From NCBI GenBank assembly GCA_045651865.1, contig JAZRTC010000008.1, forward strand, positions 1 to 10,795: a stretch of DNA of 10,795 nucleotides, given 5' to 3'. Numbering within the stretch: the first letter of the stretch is position 1; each line of letters starts with the position of its first letter. The position numbers and the translations under genes are program-made. Of the stretch, positions 4,572 through 10,795 are shown piece after piece. The DNA is from RGIG1959 sp045651865 (GTDB lineage Bacteria > Bacillota > Clostridia > Oscillospirales > Acutalibacteraceae). The notes under the pieces are model-generated. The model saw only the letters and a program-made list of their open reading frames with translations, did not search any database and was not told the DNA's origin.

Positions 4572-5247
4572 TAGGTTGTTTTCTCTTTTTTGCAGATATA
4601 ATGGCGCGCACAATCATTATAACAATCAGGACGGCGATCATCGCCGCGAAAATGATGAGTGTCAACTTGAGCCAATCAGGAAGACCCTGCGATTCTTCAT
4701 AAGTGGTGGTTTTGGTGGAAGCACCGAACAACCACGCCACCTGCGAAACATCCGCATACGGATCGCCCGCATAATCATACATGCAACGCATCCGGATGGT
4801 GTAAATATGCTCTTCGCCGGGTGTCATCGACTCCAGCGCGATCTTCAGACCGCCCTCCTCGTCGTTGACATGCGCATAGGTGTTGTCGTAAATCACCTGA
4901 TCTCCCTCACGGACAGTCAGCTGCAGGTGATCAAGATAGGAGAGCTTTGCGTCGTCGCCGTAGGGAAGCGTGATATTGGTAAGCTCCATGGAAGCGGTAT
5001 ACTCGCTGTTGTTGCGGAGGATCATCTTACCTTCAATGTATTGCTCTCCCGCGCGAAGTAAGGGATATTCCCAGAACGCGGGGCTCATCGGTTGCGCTTC
5101 GATCGAGCCGCGCGTTTCGGTGATGTTGAGTGTATAGACCTTGGTCAGCGTTTCCATGCTTTCGGGACGCTCAGCACTAACCGCCGTCGGGAGTGCCGCG
5201 AACATCAGCAAGCAAAACAGGCATACGGCAAATTGTTTCAGTTTCAT
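4561..5247 (-). CDS. Exported, tail-anchored surface protein (TasA/camelysin-like appearance)
   Basis: This encodes 228 residues. A signal peptide covers 1-25 (KLKQ, hydrophobic core, cut after AVSA). An external beta-rich domain runs from about 35 to 178. A single transmembrane helix lies at about 193-217, followed by a short basic tail (AKKRKQPIDK). The external part has the rhythm of TasA/camelysin-type beta-sandwich proteins: an RAGEQYIEGKMILRNNS strand pair, a LESMTPGEEHIYTIR turn, and DVSQVAWLFGAST before the anchor. This is a resemblance of layout, not a firm family match. The start ATG overlaps the stop of the LamG gene (ATGA), so the two are probably made together and may form one membrane complex. 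It is the last gene of the accessory operon. No terminator follows; the rplU promoter begins inside it. Confidence 0.78.
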   Translation of the reverse strand: MKLKQFAVCLFCLLMFAALPTAVSAERPESMETLTKVYTLNITETRGSIEAQPMSPAFWEYPLLRAGEQYIEGKMILRNNSEYTASMELTNITLPYGDDAKLSYLDHLQLTVREGDQVIYDNTYAHVNDEEGGLKIALESMTPGEEHIYTIRMRCMYDYAGDPYADVSQVAWLFGASTKTTTYEESQGLPDWLKLTLIIFAAMIAVLIVIMIVRAIISAKKRKQPIDK

Positions 5248-6413
5248 TGGTCGTCGCCCTCCTTCTGCTTGTTCTGTTGTTCCTGTTGGCGCTGTTCGGC
5301 AGTCAGGAAACGCTCGCCCCCGTCTTGTTGCTCATCCGGTTCCGGCAAGCTCGGCTCGGGATCCTCATCAATATTTACCACATCGGGTTTGCGGCGCTGA
5401 ATCTCATAGATGTTGACGATTACGGTCAACAGAATAAGGAATGCCAGCACACCGACGCACACACCAAATCCCCAAACAGGCAATCCGAACGGCGCATAGG
5501 GCTTATCGGCAGGCTGTTCGGTGGGAGATGTCGACGCTGTTGTTGTGGCGACTGTCGTCGGGATATACACGCTGTCGGGCTTGGTTGCCGCGGCAGGATT
5601 TTTCATGGCTTTGGTATCGCCTGTCTGCATCAACGCGGCGATTTCCGGCGCGGTCAGTGCCTTGTCAAACACAAACATATCGTCCACCAGCGCATTGAGA
5701 AGCGGATCGCCCCACAGACCGCCGCCGATTACCATCACATCGGCGTTCATCTGTACGATCGGCATCAGGAACAGCTCCTCCAGCACGGGGTTGCCGTCCA
5801 CATACAGCTTCACATTGGTGTTGTCCACCACAACCGCCACATGATGCCACTCGTTTTGCGGCAGACCGAAGTGGCTCTTGCCATCCACGGCACCTGTAAA
5901 CGATTTCATGGATACCTTTTCATCTTCACTGCCGCGGAAATATTCCATATACACGCCGTCCAGCACACCGTCGGCATTGGTTTGGGACGAGTCCCGCGCG
6001 TGCGGAGATACGGTGAAATAACAGCTTTCTCCACCGTGAACGGTGAACAACCGTTGCCATTTTGCCGTCTCGGGCTTGCTCGGATCCACCGCGCCACGGA
6101 AATTGATCCATGTGGCAAATGTCATGTGTGCCATGCGCAGCTGATTGTAACCGATCTGCAGATATTGGTCCTTGCCGTTGAGGGACAAGGCTTTTGAACC
6201 GCGCATACCGCCGTCGACCCAGTTCATCTTTTCGGGCGGTTGCTTTTCGGTGCCTATATAATATTCCACATGCTCGGAGCTGCCTTTCGGCTCTGTCGCG
6301 ATCACGAGGCAATTTTCAACTTCATACCCCTCTGTTGCCGACACCGTTGCACACAGTGCTGTCAGCAACATAACCGCCGTCATCACGACAGGGAGAATTT
6401 TCCGATAATTCAT
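5244..6413 (-). CDS. LamG-domain (concanavalin A-like) membrane-anchored surface protein
   Basis: This encodes 389 residues from ATG 6413, which has AAGGAGG about 8 nt upstream; an in-frame start at 6488 lies inside the preceding gene and is rejected. A signal peptide covers 1-26 (ends TVSA). A Laminin_G_3-type jelly-roll domain covers about 64-266, with typical strands KALSLNGKDQYLQIG (74-88), MTFATWINFRG (97-107), EWHHVAVVVDNTNVKLYVDG (188-207) and DDMFVFDKALTAPEIAAL (244-261). A Thr/Ser-rich linker (about 280-300) leads to a transmembrane helix at 313-336. The cytoplasmic tail of about 50 residues is acidic and Gln-rich. LamG domains usually bind glycans or proteins, so adhesion or cell-wall sensing is plausible; the ligand is unknown. 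The gene lies 4 nt after the PqqD-like gene and overlaps the next by ATGA. Confidence 0.85.
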   Translation of the reverse strand: MNYRKILPVVMTAVMLLTALCATVSATEGYEVENCLVIATEPKGSSEHVEYYIGTEKQPPEKMNWVDGGMRGSKALSLNGKDQYLQIGYNQLRMAHMTFATWINFRGAVDPSKPETAKWQRLFTVHGGESCYFTVSPHARDSSQTNADGVLDGVYMEYFRGSEDEKVSMKSFTGAVDGKSHFGLPQNEWHHVAVVVDNTNVKLYVDGNPVLEELFLMPIVQMNADVMVIGGGLWGDPLLNALVDDMFVFDKALTAPEIAALMQTGDTKAMKNPAAATKPDSVYIPTTVATTTASTSPTEQPADKPYAPFGLPVWGFGVCVGVLAFLILLTVIVNIYEIQRRKPDVVNIDEDPEPSLPEPDEQQDGGERFLTAEQRQQEQQNKQKEGDDQ

Positions 6414-6417
6414 ACTG

Positions 6418-6690
6418 TTATCCTCCTTGTTCCAGAAGCTCGTGCTGTCTGAGCAGTTGCACAAACCGCGCCACATCTTCTGCGGCACGGGTGTCGTCTA
6501 CATCGTAGGCTTCAAGCAACTGCGCCGTCAGGCTTTGTTCGGTCTGCTCGCTTTGCAGAGCCTCCCACAGGAACGCTCCCGTAGCATTCAGGGTGATCAT
6601 ACCGCGCAGATCCACGGATGCCTGCCCGACAGGCACGACCACATGGGTGTCACCGATCGTGCGCAATAAAAAGCCGTCTTTGATTTTCAT
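6418..6690 (-). CDS. PqqD-like small peptide-binding protein
   Basis: This encodes 90 residues, the full size of a stand-alone PqqD-fold (RRE-type) protein. Family features are GFLLRTIGDTHVVVPVG (6-22), RGMITLNATGAFLWEAL (29-45), and a C-terminal helical part with YDVDDTRAAEDV (62-73) and a closing LLRQHELLEQ. PqqD and related domains bind leader peptides and hand them to modifying enzymes, as with PqqA and the radical SAM enzyme PqqE. No such enzyme or precursor peptide lies in this operon, so the partner is unknown. The start ATG overlaps the stop of the HprK-like gene (ATGA), with GAGGG 7 nt upstream. HprK-like plus PqqD-like pairs are known from some peptide clusters, including lasso peptide clusters. 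Confidence 0.85.
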   Translation of the reverse strand: MKIKDGFLLRTIGDTHVVVPVGQASVDLRGMITLNATGAFLWEALQSEQTEQSLTAQLLEAYDVDDTRAAEDVARFVQLLRQHELLEQGG

Positions 6691-7532
6691 ATTGATTCCC
6701 TCGGTTCGTTTTGTATATAGTGCAGTAACATTTCCGCTGCTTGCGCTGTGCCGTCGTTTTCATAAATAACAAGCGGGATTTTCTTTGCCAATACGATGCT
6801 CCAATCCGTTGCCGCCTCCGTAACCCTCGGTGCATACACCGCCCGTGGTAATACCGTGAGCAGTTCATAAACGGCTTGCGCATCCGCAGGTGTGATCAGA
6901 CGGTTGTGCTTTGCCTGCCGCAAAAAAACGATCTTTGCCAGCGGAACACTGCCGTTTTCGCATTGTTCATCGTCCCCGCAAAGCGGCGTGCCGCAAACAG
7001 CTATGCGATCGTTCTTTTGTATGAGCGCGGGCATATCTTCACTAAGTACCGTCAGTGTCTTGTCCAGCTGTTGCAGGTGGGAGGTCACGGTCGATTTACC
7101 GACGCCCGAGCGTCCGCAAAGCAAGACTCCTTTGCCGCCGATTGATAATCCCGCGCTGTGAATCAGGGTCTTGCCGTGAAGAAGCAGATAATTACAGATC
7201 ATCTGTTGTACCTGCAGATATACAATCATTTCAAGTTTTGGCAATTTATCGCAGAAGATCAGATGCGATGAGGAAAAATCCTCGGTCACTTCCCACATCA
7301 TCATCGCGTTGCGGTGATATAAGCGCTTGTATTCGCCGTGCGGATAGCACCGCCAATTGCTCACCTGCATAAGAGGCTCGCCCTGCGGGTGGAGATACTC
7401 CTCCTGAACGGTTACCTCCACGCGGCAATCCACCGCCGCATCGGGAGCTGCAAAGCGCATGAATTTATCGGCATTGTGCATGGCATCACAGCCGATCAGC
7501 TCGAACACATACCCCGCAAATGCCGCGCGCAA
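6687..7532 (-). CDS. HPr-kinase-like P-loop protein
   Basis: This encodes 281 residues when started at TTG 7532. The C-terminal half has the HPr kinase/phosphorylase-like nucleotide-binding fold. It shows His125 in LIHSAGLSIGGKGVLLCG, Walker A GRSGVGKST (140-148), and SED (164-166) where HprK has its catalytic acidic pair. A CGTPLCGDDE segment (180-189) follows, resembling the GTP(W/L)xG loop of HprK-related kinases. The first 120 residues are divergent, beginning AGYVFELIG. It is not the catabolite-repression HprK: that enzyme has a different N-terminal domain and a GxSGxGKSE loop. The frame extends to a TTG at 7640, but AAGGGGAG (7541-7548) and a candidate promoter at 7566-7594 fall inside that extension, so the shorter form is preferred. 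It is the first gene of the accessory operon. Phosphorylation of a peptide or protein is likely, target unknown. Confidence 0.8.
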   Translation of the reverse strand: MRAAFAGYVFELIGCDAMHNADKFMRFAAPDAAVDCRVEVTVQEEYLHPQGEPLMQVSNWRCYPHGEYKRLYHRNAMMMWEVTEDFSSSHLIFCDKLPKLEMIVYLQVQQMICNYLLLHGKTLIHSAGLSIGGKGVLLCGRSGVGKSTVTSHLQQLDKTLTVLSEDMPALIQKNDRIAVCGTPLCGDDEQCENGSVPLAKIVFLRQAKHNRLITPADAQAVYELLTVLPRAVYAPRVTEAATDWSIVLAKKIPLVIYENDGTAQAAEMLLHYIQNEPRESI

Positions 7533-7540
7533 CGCCAACA

Positions 7541-7548
7541 CTCCCCTT
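7541..7548 (-). promoter_or_regulatory. Ribosome binding site deciding the HprK-like start
   Basis: AAGGGGAG on the minus strand lies 8 nt before TTG 7532. The TTG at 7538 is too close (2 nt) and the GTG at 7541 overlaps the site. The use of TTG is inferred from spacing only. Confidence 0.5.
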
Positions 7549-7565
7549 GTTACATAGATAAATAT

Positions 7566-7594
7566 AGTATCGCATAACAAAGACGAAAAGTCAA
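7566..7594 (-). promoter_or_regulatory. Candidate promoter of the HprK-like/PqqD/LamG operon
   Basis: The minus strand has TTGACT (7589-7594), a 17-nt spacer and GATACT (7566-7571), followed by an AT-rich start region. The predicted leader is about 25 nt. An exact TTGACA at 7635-7640 has only a weak -10 (CATAAA) at 18 nt spacing and is a less likely alternative. Confidence 0.55.
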
Positions 7595-7692
7595 GGGCGA
7601 GTCCCGTCGGTTTATGGAGCCGGACGGCTTTGTTTGTCAATCCGTCCTGTCACAAACCATCCTTCTTCCCTCTTACTTTTTCTTCTGCAAAA

Positions 7693-7725
7693 AAAATCCC
7701 CCGACCGTTTTGGTCGGGGGATTTT
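7693..7725 (-). terminator. Rho-independent terminator after rplQ
   Basis: An 11-bp stem ATCCCCCGACC (7696-7706) pairs with GGTCGGGGGAT (7712-7722), extended by A/T pairs to 7693-7725. A T-run follows on the minus strand (plus-strand A 7689-7696). It ends the ribosomal-protein operon 20 nt after the rplQ stop. Confidence 0.92.
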
Positions 7726-7744
7726 AAAGAGACTGGAATCGATC

Positions 7745-8089
7745 TTATTTCACCAGCTCGATGATCGCCATCTCGGCAGCATCGCCGCGGCGGGCACCGG
7801 TCTTGATGATGCGGGTGTAACCGCCGTTGCGCTCTGCATAGGTGGGCGCGATCTCATCAAACAGCTTCTTGCAGACGCTCTCCTTGGTGACAAACGCCAT
7901 CACCTGACGCTTGTTGGCGAGCGTGGGATTCTTAGCAATCGTGATCATTTTCTCGGTCATCGAACGCACTTCTTTCGCACGGGTCACCGTGGTCTCAATG
8001 CGGCCATTCTCGAGCAAAAAGGTCACCATAGCCCGCAGCATAGCCAAACGCGATGCGGTGGGTCTGCCGAGCTTTCTCGTTCCGGGCAT
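7745..8089 (-). CDS. rplQ: 50S ribosomal protein L17
   Basis: This encodes 114 residues, the short form usual in Firmicutes. L17 binds 23S rRNA near the exit tunnel. The N-terminal RKLGRPTASRLAMLRAM matches the family, as do RIETTVTRAKEVR and the C-terminal GGYTRIIKTGARRGDAAEMAIIEL. The segment GRPTASR has Ala-Ser where many homologues have a Ser-x-His pattern. AAGGAG precedes the ATG at 8089, and the gap after rpoA is 18 nt. It is the last gene of the operon, followed by the terminator at 7693-7725. Confidence 0.98.
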   Translation of the reverse strand: MPGTRKLGRPTASRLAMLRAMVTFLLENGRIETTVTRAKEVRSMTEKMITIAKNPTLANKRQVMAFVTKESVCKKLFDEIAPTYAERNGGYTRIIKTGARRGDAAEMAIIELVK

Positions 8090-8107
8090 TTGAATTCACT
8101 CCTTCTG

Positions 8108-9061
8108 TTACTCTTCGTCTTGACGCAGGCTGAAGCCGAGCGAAGCGAGCTTTGCGATCACTTCATCCAGCGATTTGCGGCCGAGGTTTCTCACACGCAT
8201 CATATCCTCTTCAGACTTGCTGATGAGGTCTTCGACGGTGCTGATACCTGCACGCTTGAGGCAGTTGAACGAACGGACGGACAGTTCGAGTTCCTCGATG
8301 GTAGTCTCGAGAACCTTCTCCTTGCCCTTGTCGTCCTTCTCGACCATAATGGAATCGCCTGCAAAGGCTTCCGAGGACAAATCAACAAACAGATTCAGAT
8401 GCTCGGTGAGCACCTTTGCGCCGAGCGCAACCGCTTCCTTAGCGGAGATCGTGCCGTTTGTCCAGATTTCGAGCGTCAGCTTATCATAATCGGTGATTTG
8501 ACCGACGCGGGTGTTTTCGACTGTGTAGTTCACCTTCGAAACAGGGGTGTAAATGGAGTCAACGGGAATCACGCCGATGACGGGAGCAAGCTGTTGCTTG
8601 TTACGCTCCGCGGACACATAGCCGCGGCCCTTGTCAAGGCTGATCTCCATACGCAGAGTAGCACCCTCGCCAAGCGTGGCAATGTGCATCTCCGGGTTAA
8701 GAATCTCCACTTCACTGTCGCACTTGATCGAACCGGCAGTGACCTCACAGGGGCCCTGCGCATCAATGTACACCGTCTTGGGTGCATCGCCGTTGATGCG
8801 GGCATACAGACCCTTGATGTTCAGAACGATCTCCGTAACATCCTCTTTCACGCCCTCCACGGTGGAGAACTCGTGCAGAATACCGTCCACCTTGATGGAG
8901 GTGACGGCAACGCCGGGCAGCGACGAAAGCAGCACACGACGCAGGCTGTTACCGAGGGTCGTACCGTAACCGCGCTCCAGCGGCTCCACGGTGAATTTAC
9001 CGTAGGTGCCGTCCGCGGCAAGGTCAATCGCTTCGATTCTGGGCTTCTCAATCTCAATCAT
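8108..9061 (-). CDS. rpoA: DNA-directed RNA polymerase subunit alpha
   Basis: This encodes 317 residues, normal length. Alpha dimerises to start RNA polymerase assembly, and its C-terminal domain contacts UP elements and activators. The N-terminal domain (about 1-230) includes VEPLERGYGTTLGNSLRRVLLSSLPG (26-51 region) and EFSTVEGVKEDVTEIVLNIK. A charged linker (VEKDDKGKEK) leads to the C-terminal domain at about 255-313, with ELSVRSFNCLKRAGI (Arg263 at the UP-element position) and RVRNLGRKSLDEV. AAGGAGG lies about 9 nt before the ATG at 9061. It is separated from rpsD by 94 nt containing a strong hairpin, the largest gap in this operon. Confidence 0.99.
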   Translation of the reverse strand: MIEIEKPRIEAIDLAADGTYGKFTVEPLERGYGTTLGNSLRRVLLSSLPGVAVTSIKVDGILHEFSTVEGVKEDVTEIVLNIKGLYARINGDAPKTVYIDAQGPCEVTAGSIKCDSEVEILNPEMHIATLGEGATLRMEISLDKGRGYVSAERNKQQLAPVIGVIPVDSIYTPVSKVNYTVENTRVGQITDYDKLTLEIWTNGTISAKEAVALGAKVLTEHLNLFVDLSSEAFAGDSIMVEKDDKGKEKVLETTIEELELSVRSFNCLKRAGISTVEDLISKSEEDMMRVRNLGRKSLDEVIAKLASLGFSLRQDEE

Positions 9062-9085
9062 GCAAAACCCTCCTTAAGTAGCACC

Positions 9086-9117
9086 GGCAGATACGCGGGT
9101 TTATGCCGCGTATTGCC
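9086..9117 (-). other. Strong hairpin in the rpsD-rpoA intergenic region
   Basis: ATACGCGG (9091-9098) pairs with CCGCGTAT (9106-9113) around a 7-nt loop. The stem is continued by GGCA (9086-9089) with TGCC (9114-9117) past one bulged base. There is no T-run, so it is not a classical terminator. It lies about 10 nt upstream of the rpoA ribosome site and could be an RNA processing or protein-binding site that sets rpoA expression apart from rpsD. Confidence 0.6.
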
Positions 9118-9155
9118 GAATATATTGTTGTAAATTAAGAACCGCAGGGGGTTGA

Positions 9156-9782
9156 TTACTTGGAGTACAACTCGACGATGAGAGTCTCTTCGATCGGGAG
9201 ATCGATGTCCTCACGAGCAGCGAGGGTAACAACCTTCGCCTCGAGCGCCTCGCGGTTGAGTTCAAGCCACTTCGGAACAGGACGGGAAGCGTTCCCCTCG
9301 AGGATCGCCTTGATGGCGCCGAGCTGACGGCTCTTGTCCTTGATCGCCACGATCATGCCGGGCTTCACGAGGAACGAGGGAACATTGACCTTGCGGCCGT
9401 TCACGGTGAAGTGACCCTGCGTCACAAGCTGACGAGCCTGAGCGCGGGAGCTGGCGAAGCCCAGACGATACACAACATTATCGAGGCGGGACTCCAGCAA
9501 GCTGAGCAAGTTCGCACCGGTCACGCCGTGCATCTTCTCAGCCATTTCGAAATAGTGGCGGAACTGGCCTTCCAGCACGCCATAGAAACGCTTTGCATAC
9601 TGCTTGGTGCGCAGCTGCTTGCCGTACTCGGAGACCTTCTTACGGCCCTGGCCATGCTGGCCGGGAGCGTAGCTGCGGCGCTCGAGTGCGCATTTGCCGG
9701 TATAGCAGCGCTCACCCTTCAAAAAGAGTTTTTGTCCTTCGCGGCGGCACTGACGGCACACCGCACCGGTATATCTAGCCAT
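9156..9782 (-). CDS. rpsD: 30S ribosomal protein S4
   Basis: This encodes 208 residues. S4 starts 30S assembly by binding 16S rRNA. It is the cysteine-containing, zinc-binding form: Cys9, Cys12, Cys26 and Cys31 in CRQC and CYTGKC. The segment RRSYAPGQHGQGRKK and the S4 RNA-binding domain from about residue 98 (ESRLDNVVYRLGFASSRAQA, then VTQGHFTVNGRKV) are typical. The protein ends VELYSK. AGGAGGT lies before the ATG at 9782. Its place between rpsK and rpoA is the arrangement of Clostridia and Proteobacteria, unlike Bacillus subtilis where rpsD is elsewhere. In other bacteria S4 autoregulates its mRNA; no such site was identified here. Confidence 0.99.
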   Translation of the reverse strand: MARYTGAVCRQCRREGQKLFLKGERCYTGKCALERRSYAPGQHGQGRKKVSEYGKQLRTKQYAKRFYGVLEGQFRHYFEMAEKMHGVTGANLLSLLESRLDNVVYRLGFASSRAQARQLVTQGHFTVNGRKVNVPSFLVKPGMIVAIKDKSRQLGAIKAILEGNASRPVPKWLELNREALEAKVVTLAAREDIDLPIEETLIVELYSK

Positions 9783-9797
9783 GGTTATACCTCCTGA

Positions 9798-10205
9798 TTA
9801 CACGCGTCTTCTCTTGGGCGGACGGCAGCCGTTGTGCGGCACGGGGGTCACATCTTTAATCATGGTGACCTCGAGGCCTGCGGACTGCAGAGCGCGGATC
9901 GCAGCCTCACGGCCTGCGCCCGGACCCTTAACGTACACTTCGACCGTTTTCAGGCCGTGCTCCATTGCTGCCTTCGCCGCAGTCTCTGCAGCAGACTGAG
10001 CAGCAAACGGGGTGGATTTTCTCGAGCCACGGAAACCGAGCTCACCGGCGCTCGCCCAGGAAAGAGCGTTGCCCTGAAGGTCGGTCAAGGTGACGATGGT
10101 GTTATTGAACGTGGACTGGATATGTGCGGCGCCACGTTCAATGTTCTTGCGTTCTTTGCGGCGACGGGTAGCACCCTTACGCGCAGTAGCTTTTGCAGCA
10201 GCCAT
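9798..10205 (-). CDS. rpsK: 30S ribosomal protein S11
   Basis: This encodes 135 residues. S11 lines the platform of the small subunit and contacts the mRNA in the exit region. The core AAHIQSTFNNTIVTLTDLQG (27-46), GFRGSRKSTPFAAQ (57-70), YVKGPGAGREAAIRAL and the terminal PHNGCRPPKRRRV (123-135) are diagnostic. The Ala/Arg/Lys-rich N-terminus (AAAKATARKGATRRRKERK) is a common variable extension. It starts 16 nt after rpsM and ends 15 nt before rpsD. Confidence 0.99.
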   Translation of the reverse strand: MAAAKATARKGATRRRKERKNIERGAAHIQSTFNNTIVTLTDLQGNALSWASAGELGFRGSRKSTPFAAQSAAETAAKAAMEHGLKTVEVYVKGPGAGREAAIRALQSAGLEVTMIKDVTPVPHNGCRPPKRRRV

Positions 10206-10221
10206 TCTTTATCCCTCCTGC

Positions 10222-10590
10222 TTACTTCTTCTTGTTAGCGATGGTCTTCTTCGGACCCTTACGGGTACGAGCGTTGGTCTTCGAGCGCTGACCGCGCACG
10301 GGCAGACCCTTGCGGTGACGGAGACCGCGGTAGCTGCCGATTTCAATGAGGCGCTTGATATCAAACGCCACTTCGCGGCGAAGGTCGCCTTCCACAGTGC
10401 AGTTCTTATCGATATAGTCGCGGAGCTTCGACACATCGTCTTCGCTCAGATCGCGAACACGGATATCCGGATCAACACCGGTCGCTGCGAGGATGTCGCA
10501 AGCGGATTTGCGGCCGATACCAAAGATGTAGGTCAGGCCGATTTCGATGCGTTTATCTCTGGGCAGGTCAACACCAGCAATACGCGCCAT
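10222..10590 (-). CDS. rpsM: 30S ribosomal protein S13
   Basis: This encodes 122 residues, normal length. S13 sits in the head of the small subunit and contacts the P-site tRNA and the 50S subunit. Features are MARIAGVDLPRDKR (1-14), the helix-two-turn-helix part YIFGIGRKSA (21-30), and the basic C-terminal tail RGLRHRKGLPVRGQRSK (88-104) ending in a Lys-rich stretch. GGAAGG lies upstream of the ATG at 10590. It follows rpmJ by 42 nt. Confidence 0.99.
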   Translation of the reverse strand: MARIAGVDLPRDKRIEIGLTYIFGIGRKSACDILAATGVDPDIRVRDLSEDDVSKLRDYIDKNCTVEGDLRREVAFDIKRLIEIGSYRGLRHRKGLPVRGQRSKTNARTRKGPKKTIANKKK

Positions 10591-10632
10591 AATATATCCT
10601 TCCTTTCGGTTGCAAATGTCGTGCCAGTGGCA

Positions 10633-10746
10633 TTAGCCCTGACGCTGCTTATGCTTCGGGTTCTCGCAAATCACCATAATGCGACCCTTGCGCTTGATGA
10701 CTTTGCACTTTTCGCAGATTTTCTTAACAGAAGGTCTGACTTTCAT
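10633..10746 (-). CDS. rpmJ: 50S ribosomal protein L36 (zinc-ribbon form)
   Basis: This encodes 37 residues, the standard length, beginning MKVRPSVKKIC and ending KHKQRQG. The zinc ligands are Cys11, Cys14, Cys27 and His32, so it is the zinc-containing C+ type. L36 is a small 50S protein that binds 23S rRNA. GGAGGT lies 8 nt before the ATG at 10746. It heads the visible part of the operon; infA is expected upstream, but its characteristic C-terminus is not seen in the 49 bases left before the window edge. Those bases contain only a small GGTGC/GCACC hairpin (10762-10776). Confidence 0.98.
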   Translation of the reverse strand: MKVRPSVKKICEKCKVIKRKGRIMVICENPKHKQRQG

Positions 10747-10795
10747 AACGAATACCTCCTTGGTGCTTAAGGCACCTCGTTGTGATTGGCACGCG

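Noticed and set aside
5193..6197. Plus-strand open frame of about 330 codons across the LamG gene
   Set aside because: It is antisense to a gene with signal peptide, LamG motifs and anchor. Its His- and Arg-rich translation is typical of a shadow frame, and no ribosome site was seen.
6414..6488. Upstream extension of the LamG gene by 25 codons
   Set aside because: It would overlap the PqqD-like gene and put a hydrophilic stretch in front of a clear signal peptide; AAGGAGG precedes 6413.
6418..7532. Lasso peptide or PQQ-type biosynthetic cluster
   Set aside because: HprK-like and PqqD-like genes occur in such clusters, but no cyclase, leader peptidase, radical SAM enzyme, transporter or precursor peptide is present in the window.
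6687..7532. Genuine HPr kinase/phosphorylase of catabolite repression
   Set aside because: The N-terminal half is unlike HprK, the Walker A ends GKST instead of GKSE, and the operon context is different.
9086..9117. Intrinsic terminator before rpoA
   Set aside because: The stem is strong, but no T-run follows on the minus strand and rpoA continues the operon.
7634..9133. A very long open frame on the plus strand (about 500 codons) across rplQ and rpoA
   Set aside because: It lies antisense to two certain genes. Its protein has no recognisable domain, and it exists because GC-rich codons leave few stops on the opposite strand.
10747..10795. 3' end of infA
   Set aside because: infA is expected upstream of rpmJ, but none of the three minus frames shows the conserved InfA ending; one frame closes with a TAA after a few unrelated residues.

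Overview
The window is a chromosomal segment of a Gram-positive, Clostridia-type bacterium, most likely an Oscillospiraceae/Ruminococcaceae relative from an animal gut. Three things point there: rpsD lies inside the alpha-type ribosomal operon, L27 carries the Firmicutes prosequence with its protease gene (prp) next to it, and the intergenic gaps hold GC-rich structured repeats of a kind I recall as common in this group. Every gene I can support is on the minus strand, so the biological order runs from high to low coordinates. The taxonomic placement is inference from gene content, not a search result.

Layout in transcription order. (1) 10746-7745: rpmJ, rpsM, rpsK, rpsD, rpoA and rplQ, the end of the large ribosomal-protein cluster, closed by a strong terminator at 7693-7725. 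A long hairpin lies in the 94-nt gap ahead of rpoA. (2) 7594-4561: a compact four-gene accessory operon with its own probable promoter. It encodes an HPr-kinase-like P-loop protein, a PqqD-like small protein, a LamG-domain membrane-anchored surface protein, and a second membrane-anchored surface protein with a TasA/camelysin-like look. The genes overlap by ATGA or lie 4 nt apart. (3) 4571-3483: the rplU-prp-rpmA operon. Its near-consensus promoter is buried in the last codons of the preceding surface-protein gene. It has a structured leader (possible L21 leader) and ends in a terminator. (4) 3251-1555: obgE followed by mrnC (Mini-ribonuclease III), ending in a terminator. (5) 1208-605: a monocistronic, AT-richer two-helix membrane protein of unknown function. 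(6) 346-1: the N-terminal part of a YitT-family membrane protein that runs off the window.

The housekeeping genes form a ribosome-centred neighbourhood: ribosomal proteins, RNA polymerase alpha, the L27-processing protease Prp, the ribosome-assembly GTPase Obg, and Mini-III, which matures 23S rRNA. The accessory operon is inserted between two ribosomal units and is the most interesting candidate for an undescribed system. It pairs a HprK-like kinase and a peptide-binding PqqD-like protein with two exported, tail-anchored proteins, and no radical SAM enzyme, lasso cyclase or obvious precursor peptide lies inside it.

The gaps at 347-628, 1175-1588 and 3252-3530 hold dispersed structured repeats. 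Two of them contain inverted pairs of the same element type, whose inner hairpin sequence differs between copies while remaining self-complementary. No tRNA, rRNA, CRISPR array or insertion sequence was seen.
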